In this document: piece after piece, positions 19,921 through 25,629 of the stretch | How the letters are laid out: each line of letters begins with the position of its first letter | How positions within the stretch are numbered: position 1 is the first letter of the stretch | DNA from: Seminavis robusta | Taxonomy: Eukaryota; Bacillariophyta; Bacillariophyceae; Naviculales; Naviculaceae | Direction of reading: 5' to 3' | Length of the DNA: 25,629 nt | Assembly (NCBI GenBank): GCA_903772945.1 | Contig: CAICTM010001314.1 | Span: 6,290-31,918 of the forward strand | Position numbers and translations under genes: made by a program | Notes under the pieces: model-generated | Told to the model about the DNA's origin: nothing | Seen by the model: the letters and a program-made list of their open reading frames with translations, nothing else | Database searches by the model: none

Positions 19921-21873
19921 ATGTTCAGCAACAATAAAGGATTCGATGCCACCAAACTCAAAGCAGCACTCAAGCTGGCTAGCAGCCGCTTTGATGTGGC
20001 CAAAAACAAAAAGTCGGCGCTCATGAAACAAAACATGAGAGAAATTGCCATGTTACTGGCCGAAGAGCCTCCTAAAGAAGAAAAGGCAAGGATTCGAACG
20101 GAACGATTGATCAAAGATGACTACTTGATTGAAGCATATGAGATTCTTCAACTGGAATGCCAATTGCTGACCGAGAGAGTGCAGCTATTGAAGCACTCCA
20201 ACAAGAATGAGTGCCCTGCCGATCTTGTGCCATGTGTGTCCGACTTGATCTATGCGGCTCCTCGGGTAGAGATTCCAGAGCTTCAAGAAATCAGAAAGCA
20301 GCTCATTTCCAAGTTTGGCAAGACACTTGCCATGGATGCGGACAACAATAAGGATGGTGTGATCAGTCCCAGGATTGTGGAAAAGCTGTCTCTGGCTCCC
20401 CCCACGGCGTACATGGTGCAAAACTACATGACAAAAATTGCCAAGCTGCATGAAGTCTCCTATGAGCCCACAGTACAGTTGACATTGGAAGAGGCATTTG
20501 AGCCAGTAGCTGCCCCTGTTGGATATTCCGTTCCAGTGGCCACCGGCACGGGGCTAGGTGCGGCTGTTCAACAAGAGACAGCAAGCCAAGAAGCCAAAAT
20601 GCCACCCACAAACCCTTACTTCAAGAAGGACTCAGTGACAGTGGTAGAAGCATTCCCGTGTGCTCCAGGAAGTGAAGAGCATCATGACCAGTCCCATCCC
20701 AATGTGAGCCCATCTGCTCCTGTAATCTCAGCAGCTCCTTTTGAAGTGGAAGTGGAGGCAGAGGAGACGGACACAGTCCAGCCCAAACCAATAGTCCCAA
20801 CGAAGGAATTCCCATCAGAGACAGAGAAAATCATGGATGTAGAGGAGAAAGTTGATAGCAGGGATGCTCAGGAGGAATCTTTGACCGATGAGAGTCTTTC
20901 TCTTCCAAGGCGGCTGATAGTTGAACCAGCCTCAGCGGACGAGAACACAACCAACAAGATGGATCTCTATAATGTAATGACTGGAATGAGTGTCCCTGTC
21001 ATCAAACCAGAACAAGCTTCTCCCGAGGAAGAACCAGAAATCATCGTCAATCCTGAAGAAGAGTTGATTGAAGACAAAGACATGAATGAAAGCCATGATG
21101 TCATGGATGCCAAGGATGAGACCAAGGTTGAGGTAGCCCAAATCATGCCACGCGAGCTGAAGAATCCAATTTCAGAGGAATCTGAACTAGAGCTTCTAAG
21201 GAATCGGTTCCAAGCACTGGCTGCACCACGGGAGGATACCAAGAACCTTGATGATGCCAAAGCCACCAAAAATATGGACAACGCAAAAAAGCATGTGGTT
21301 GAGCTGGACAAAAGCGAGAACCCTGACTCCAGATCTGCTTTGATTGTGAGTCGCAATGACCTTGAGCAGGTGCCCGATCATGAGGAGGAACCCCTTTTGG
21401 CTGCTTACTATGAAGAGCCGAAGACCGAAGATTCGGTGGATAAAACATCAATGCTACAGTTGGACAAGGTAGAAGGTCAGTTGAGCACGACAGAAGAAAA
21501 GTATGACATTGCAGAAGAACGTTCGAAAAATACAGACGAGCAGCAGTTGGACAAGACCGAAGAGCAGATAGACCATCAAAAGAAGAACTTGATTGACGAT
21601 TCTAAGAGCCAGAGCAATCAAGGAGAGGAGAACTTGAAAACAAAGCCATCAAGTAACACTGGAGCTGCAGAAGACCACATTACAGGAGCTGCCTTTGCCG
21701 GGGGAGCTGTTGGGGCTGCAGTGGCCGGGCCTTTAGGTGGGATCCTTGGTGCTGCAGGTGTAGCACACTTGGCGGCCAACAAGAAAGGAAAGGCCGCTGA
21801 TATTGCCAGGAAATGTGGCAAGAAAGTTTCAAAGATGACCAACAAATTGGTCCAGAAGCTGGATCTTGCCTAG
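19921..21873 (+). CDS. IST1: IST1-family ESCRT-III regulator with long acidic tail and Gly/Ala-rich C-terminus
   Basis: Single exon, 650 aa, starting in a good context (aaaccATGttc). Residues about 9-185 form the IST1 domain: KLKAALKLASSRFDVAKNKKSALMKQ, REIAMLL, ARIRTERLIKDDYLIEAYEILQLECQLL, LIYAAPR..ELQEIRKQL..KFGK and PRIVEKLSLAPP. IST1 binds ESCRT-III subunits and Vps4 and takes part in endosomal tubule fission and multivesicular body sorting. A long acidic, Pro/Glu-rich disordered region follows. Within it ELELLRNRFQAL (422-433) resembles the MIT-interacting motif found near the C-terminus of IST1 proteins. The last 64 residues are unusual: a Gly/Ala-rich hydrophobic stretch (about 587-619, AGGAVGAAVAGPLGGILGAAG) then a basic tail (NKKGKAADIARKCGKKVSK). 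That part is not in yeast or human IST1 as I know them and could insert in or lie on a membrane (inference). A possible poly(A) signal lies 65 nt after the stop. Confidence 0.9.
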   Translation: MFSNNKGFDATKLKAALKLASSRFDVAKNKKSALMKQNMREIAMLLAEEPPKEEKARIRTERLIKDDYLIEAYEILQLECQLLTERVQLLKHSNKNECPADLVPCVSDLIYAAPRVEIPELQEIRKQLISKFGKTLAMDADNNKDGVISPRIVEKLSLAPPTAYMVQNYMTKIAKLHEVSYEPTVQLTLEEAFEPVAAPVGYSVPVATGTGLGAAVQQETASQEAKMPPTNPYFKKDSVTVVEAFPCAPGSEEHHDQSHPNVSPSAPVISAAPFEVEVEAEETDTVQPKPIVPTKEFPSETEKIMDVEEKVDSRDAQEESLTDESLSLPRRLIVEPASADENTTNKMDLYNVMTGMSVPVIKPEQASPEEEPEIIVNPEEELIEDKDMNESHDVMDAKDETKVEVAQIMPRELKNPISEESELELLRNRFQALAAPREDTKNLDDAKATKNMDNAKKHVVELDKSENPDSRSALIVSRNDLEQVPDHEEEPLLAAYYEEPKTEDSVDKTSMLQLDKVEGQLSTTEEKYDIAEERSKNTDEQQLDKTEEQIDHQKKNLIDDSKSQSNQGEENLKTKPSSNTGAAEDHITGAAFAGGAVGAAVAGPLGGILGAAGVAHLAANKKGKAADIARKCGKKVSKMTNKLVQKLDLA

Positions 21874-21937
21874 TGCCTAGTAGAGCCGCAAGCTAGCTAC
21901 ACAGTTGTTGAGCCTAGCTCCGTGCGTGGTGGAGCAA

Positions 21938-21943
21938 AATAAA
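21938..21943 (+). terminator. Possible poly(A) signal of IST1
   Basis: AATAAA about 65 nt after the IST1 stop. Position and sequence fit a polyadenylation hexamer, but diatom signals are variable. Confidence 0.35.
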
Positions 21944-22089
21944 GAACTAACTAAGGCTACTATGCGGCGGCTTCTATAGATTACTTCCCCACTCCAGTAG
22001 AGTCGAGCTTGCCAGCTGGCTAAATACTCTACTAGACCCCATATTGGGATGAAGCACTACTATCGTTAGCGGAAGATTTGATTGGTTCT

Positions 22090-22450
22090 CAATTGAACTT
22101 CTGTTGCCTTTGTAGCACGAGAGGAGATAGATTAACCTGGTAAGCCACCTCGTAAGGCTGTGGTGCAATGCAGTACAGTGTAACGGGGGCACGGTATGGT
22201 ACCGGTATGAGCGCGACTGCGCCAGATTAGATTGATGCTGTCTCCTTACAGCAAGCGAAGATTTTTAGAACCTGGCAAAAAGCACCTTGTGAGGCTGCGG
22301 TACTGTACCATAACTGGTAGGGGCACGGTGTATGTGACGGGGGTGAGGGGTTGTTGCCGCAGATATTTGTTCCCCTTCAGCAAAGGCGGGAGTTGATAGA
22401 TTTAACAGTAACCTGGTAAAGCACCTTGCAAGGTTTATGCACTAAGTCTA
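22090..22450. repeat. Diverged ~140-bp tandem repeat (three units)
   Basis: The word AACCTGG followed by AGCCACCTCGTAAGG, AGCACCTTGTGAGG or AGCACCTTGCAAGG occurs at 22134, 22269 and 22410, a spacing of 135 and 141 bp. Flanking parts also align between units: a GGGGCACGGT element (22186 and 22321) and a TGTTCCCCTTCAGCAAAG-like element before units 1 and 3. It is non-coding. Confidence 0.65.
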
Positions 22451-22638
22451 TTAGTGTTACCAGAGCTTTCTCTCGACGGAAATAGTCTAAGTATCTTTTG
22501 AGGATCGTTTACCTCTCGTGCACGCTTCCAAGCTGCCAGATGATGCCACGCGACGGCGCCCTTTTTTGAAATCCTCACGGCTGTTCTCACAACTTCTCAC
22601 TCTTTCAAGTCAAGCTGAGATTGAAGTGAACTTGAACC

Positions 22639-24903
22639 ATGGTGTTTTTGAAAATGAAATCATTGGTGCTTTTGGCGGCAATTGCTGGAATTTCCAGTGC
22701 CGTTGACGTCTCCACCGACAAGTTGAATGTAAGCTCACAAACTAACCTTCGCTCAAGTCCATTGCGACGCATCGGATCTGGGCCTGTAATGTCTCATGCC
22801 TCCTTTCATTGATGCTCTCGCTCCCTCTCATGCATATGATTGATGTCGGCAGTTGCGCGGAGGGCTGCCGGATCGAAAGTTGGACGCGAAATTCTCGCAA
22901 GCGTACGGGAACCCCACGCCAAAACCACCCGGAGCAGAGGATTTTGGTGGTAAAGGATTCCAACTGCATGCAACGGTGGGCGGTAAGCCAGAATCGGTTA
23001 CGTGCGATCGTAATTGGGGTCCAGTCACAGGGAAGATCGAAGCCGGGGTCAAGTGCTCAGTCTCTGGAAACCCCACTTGCGAGCAATTGCAGAAGGCGAC
23101 ATTCCTTACAGAAGAAGGAGGCGATGGAGAAGACCTGCCCAAAGACAAGCAGACTCCATGTTTCAATAACGTTATCAAAGGCCCCAAAGGTTTCAAGATC
23201 GACAAAAGCCCACACAATGGTGACGCGAATCCTTTCGCCTATTCTTTCAAAAACAAATCAAGCCAGAATGGGGTGCAATGTGAACTCACTGGCGATGGCA
23301 ACAAGGACACCCCAACACTTGGGGTCATTGTTAACGGGTTATCCTCAACAAGCATCGAGTGGAGGAACGTAGTCACGCTCTTTGGTGATGGGGCTCCTGA
23401 ACCAAACAAAACGCCGAAGATTTATGCTGTAATCATTAAGGGAGGGCAAAAGGCTTTGGTTCACTTTGGAGGCGAATGGGCCGGCAAGACGATCAATTCA
23501 CCCAAGGACGGGAATTACGCATACCACGATATCAGCCACGTCGAGATTTGCTACGATGGGGAATCAGGTAAAACTACAGGTGAGACCCCAGGGCCTGCTC
23601 TTGCTGACATGTTCGCAAGTACAGAGCTGAACTAACACCTGATACCGTCTTTCAGGAGACCCTCACTTCAAAAGGTGGGATGGGAGCCATTACGAGTTTC
23701 ATGGTGCGTTTGTTGACGGTTCGATCAACAAATTGTCGCCCACGATTTTCCCGTTCGCTGCTCCACTGACACTCAACCTTTGTCACCAATTACTTTCATG
23801 CACGCAGGTGGCTGCGATCTCTTGTTGCTGAACAATCCCGGTAAGCAGCAGGTATTCATGTGTGACAAACGAAACTGCATTCCTTGGTTGTCTTGTGCTG
23901 AGAGTTTCTATTCCTGCTTCAATTGACCACAGACTTCAACAATGGTCAGGGGATGCACATCTACGCACGTACCAAGATTGTGAGGTGGTGAGTATGGTAT
24001 CTGTTGTCAAAGATGGTTGTTTGACGGTTGGATTGTCATTGTTGACATGCCAGTCTCCTCACACTTTCTTGCTTCTGTTCTCGATCAGGTGGTCATACAT
24101 TGATCAGGTACGTTATCGGGGTGGAAAACAACACCAGTTCATGTGCCGACGCAAGGACAACTAACATGAGTTGTCGCTCGAGAAGGTGGTGGTGAAGATT
24201 GGTGATGATGTCTTTGAGGTGCATGGTAAGAACACAAGGGTCCCTGACTGCCTCCAGTTGGAACCGAATGCCATTGCACAAAATGAAAGGCACTTATCCT
24301 CTTCTTCATACTCCTTGTTCTCTCTCAGGTGGAGTTGAAGAACCTCTACCGTACTGGATCAATGGCGAGCAGGGAGCTTTCCACAGGAGCAAAGCGTTCC
24401 CGTTCACCGTTGGAGGTTTCTCGGGACGTTTCCGACACAGAAAAGACAGCGTGGTTCACTACAAGCTCTTCCTCCCCAATGACCAGGTGCTCCGCATCCA
24501 GTCCAACAAGTTCATGCTGGGAGTCGAATTCGAAAACGCGCTCTCTGACGACTTTGGCACCAGCCAAGGTTTGCTCGGAAGGTTTGGAGATGGTGCAATG
24601 TTGGGTCGGAATGGCACTGTCTTTGACCTATCGGATACCAATGCTTTTGGCCAAGAATGGCAGGTTTTGGAGACAGAGCCCATGCTCTTTTCGGAACGAC
24701 AAGGTCCCCAGCACCCTCAGAAGTGTGAAATGCCTGATAAAGATAAACCTTCATCCGCGGCACGCCGTTTGCTTGGCTCCTCCATCAGCCGCAAGAAAGC
24801 CGAAGCCGCCTGTGCCAAAGTAGACCCCGATTCGTTCAACGATTGCGTTTCGGATGTGCTCACCCTGGATGACGTTGATCTCGCCGCGGGATACGTGGAG
24901 TAA
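22639..24903 (+). CDS. Secreted VWD/GDPH-domain protein, adhesive-type
   Basis: Eight exons: 22639-22728, 22853-23579, 23656-23703, 23808-23840, 23933-23987, 24089-24107, 24186-24225 and 24329-24903. They join in frame to 528 aa, TAA at 24901. Exon 1 is a signal peptide (KMKSLVLLAAIAGISSAV). Exon 2 is a roughly 240-residue Cys-containing region of unknown fold ending YHDISHVEICYD. The exon 2/3 junction creates GDPHFKRWDG (Gly273-Asp-Pro-His), the hallmark of von Willebrand factor D domains. EFHGGCDLLLLNNPDF, GMHIYARTKIVRWWSYIDQ, VVVKIGDDVFEVHGG and the C-terminal half with GLLGRFGDG follow. In mucins the Asp-Pro bond of GDPH is cleaved autocatalytically; GDPH/VWD proteins have been found in diatom adhesive trails. 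A surface or adhesive role is inferred. Alternative splice choices exist at 23566 (GTAAAA) and 24183, each altering the protein by a few residues without a frame change. Confidence 0.85.
24089..24107 (+). other. 19-nt exon of the VWD gene
   Basis: Flanked by GATCAG and GTACGT. It encodes the end of RWWSYIDQ and is needed to keep frame between exons 5 and 7. Neighbouring exons are also small (33, 55, 40 nt). Confidence 0.75.
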
Positions 24904-25629
24904 GCAGGCACGTAACGCCCCGAAGCATCATTATGCTCTCTTGAGCAGGTTCTGGGGGAGGGATGGTCGCTCTCGTGAGGAGAAACCTTATCAATGGGTT
25001 GGTTTGTACGGTACCGGTACCGGCGTGCTATGCCAACCGATCGGTTCAGCTCGAGTGCAGAATGGTGGAGATAATTAATTAAGTACATGGAATAGTTTTT
25101 GTTGAAGAGAAGTACATGAAATAGTATTATGCCAATGATTTCCTGAGTAATTGAAGTGCGCTCCAAGCAGATGGCTTTACGATCACTGTTACCAGGAGGG
25201 GTTGATGTGTTTCCGGTGTGTGTGTGTAGGTGTGTGTACGTGAGTGCACTACGCTAAAAGCTAGTGTAAAGATCTTTCGAGTGTTTTGAGTTTGAGAGAA
25301 TGAAAGTTATGAGAGAGAGGATTAGAAAGCTATGAAAACTAATCAACGAGAGAGATATCATCAAGGGATCGTAGATCTGGCTTCCCGCGGGAAACATAAA
25401 GTGTGATAGAGTGGGTTGCGGTAGATAATCCTACGTCTCTCACGATCCTAAACGAACGCGTGGAAGTTTTGTCTAGCACTGGATCTAGTAGAGCGGGAAA
25501 GTACCCACGCGTAAATATCTAGAGCGATGTTATTCATCAACCTAGTATGACAAGCGCGGTCATTGAGAGACGCACTGTCTCAAATGAACTATTCCAAGAG
25601 AGACTCAGTCATGAGTCGTAACTCAGACT
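24904..25629. other. Right-edge region without a recognised gene
   Basis: The stretch contains a nested GGTACCGGTACCGG palindrome (25010-25023), a GTGTGTGTGTAGGTGTGTGT tract (about 25218-25237), purine-rich GAGAGAG stretches (about 25295-25355), and short inverted repeats near the edge (GACTCA/TGAGTC at about 25602-25617). No coding sequence is supported. Confidence 0.5.

Larger units (their letters stand above)
21874..22638. other. Intergenic region between IST1 and the VWD gene
   Basis: No gene is supported. Besides the repeat at 22090-22450, the last 150 bp before ATG 22639 is CT/CA-rich and is the presumed promoter/5'UTR of the VWD gene. Confidence 0.55.

Noticed and set aside
25196..25629. 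Possible LTR or retroelement end at the right edge
   Set aside because: There are GT- and GA-rich tracts and small inverted repeats, but no primer-binding site, TG...CA boundary pair, or second copy is visible within the window.
1..25629. tRNA, rRNA or other standard RNA genes
   Set aside because: I looked for GGTTCRANNCC-type B boxes; only isolated partial matches such as GTTCGAA (for example near 13300 and 19880) were found, without a matching A box or cloverleaf.

Overview
The window looks like nuclear DNA of a photosynthetic stramenopile, most likely a pennate (probably raphid) diatom. The reasons are short (about 65-125 bp, one 919 bp) GT-AG introns with GTGAGT/GTAAGT-type donors, intergenic DNA full of AAGC, CTAG and GGTACC/ACCGGT motifs, plant-type LRR proteins carrying a diatom-style C-terminal domain, and a VWD/GDPH protein of the kind known from diatom adhesive secretions. 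I cannot name the species from sequence alone.

Layout, left to right. 1-954 is the 3' part of an LRR gene (+), followed at about 1110-1836 by a shortened, frameshifted tandem copy. 1837-3059 is non-coding and holds a perfect 43-bp direct repeat whose units are themselves hairpins. 3060-7339 (-) is a three-exon P5B-type P-ATPase with an unusual secreted Cys-rich N-terminus. 8837-9595 (+) is a small Cys-rich secreted protein gene interrupted by one in-frame TGA. 9596-11832 is mostly non-coding, with a small exon-like open stretch on the minus strand and an 11-bp tandem repeat. 11833-17701 (+) is a ten-exon ABCG transporter. Its exons join in frame to 1398 codons, and the join needs a 6-nt microexon that restores the Walker A context. 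18537-19154 (-) is a small acidic protein resembling NOPCHAP1 (DUF4598). 19921-21873 (+) is an IST1-family ESCRT-III regulator. 21874-22638 holds three diverged units of a roughly 140-bp repeat. 22639-24903 (+) is an eight-exon secreted VWD/GDPH protein of 528 aa. 24904-25629 shows no gene.

There is no operon logic here; the genes are individually promoted. A common theme is the secretory and endomembrane system. Two multi-pass pumps (P5B ATPase, ABCG) each carry a signal peptide and a Cys-rich luminal/extracellular head, two or three secreted or surface proteins sit nearby (LRR, Cys-rich, VWD), and IST1 acts in endosomal sorting. The most distinctive items are the EF-hand-containing ABCG transporter with its microexon, the P5B pump with the Cys-rich head, and the duplicated hairpin repeat. 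Gene models were built by reading splice sites and checking reading phase by hand; no database search was possible.
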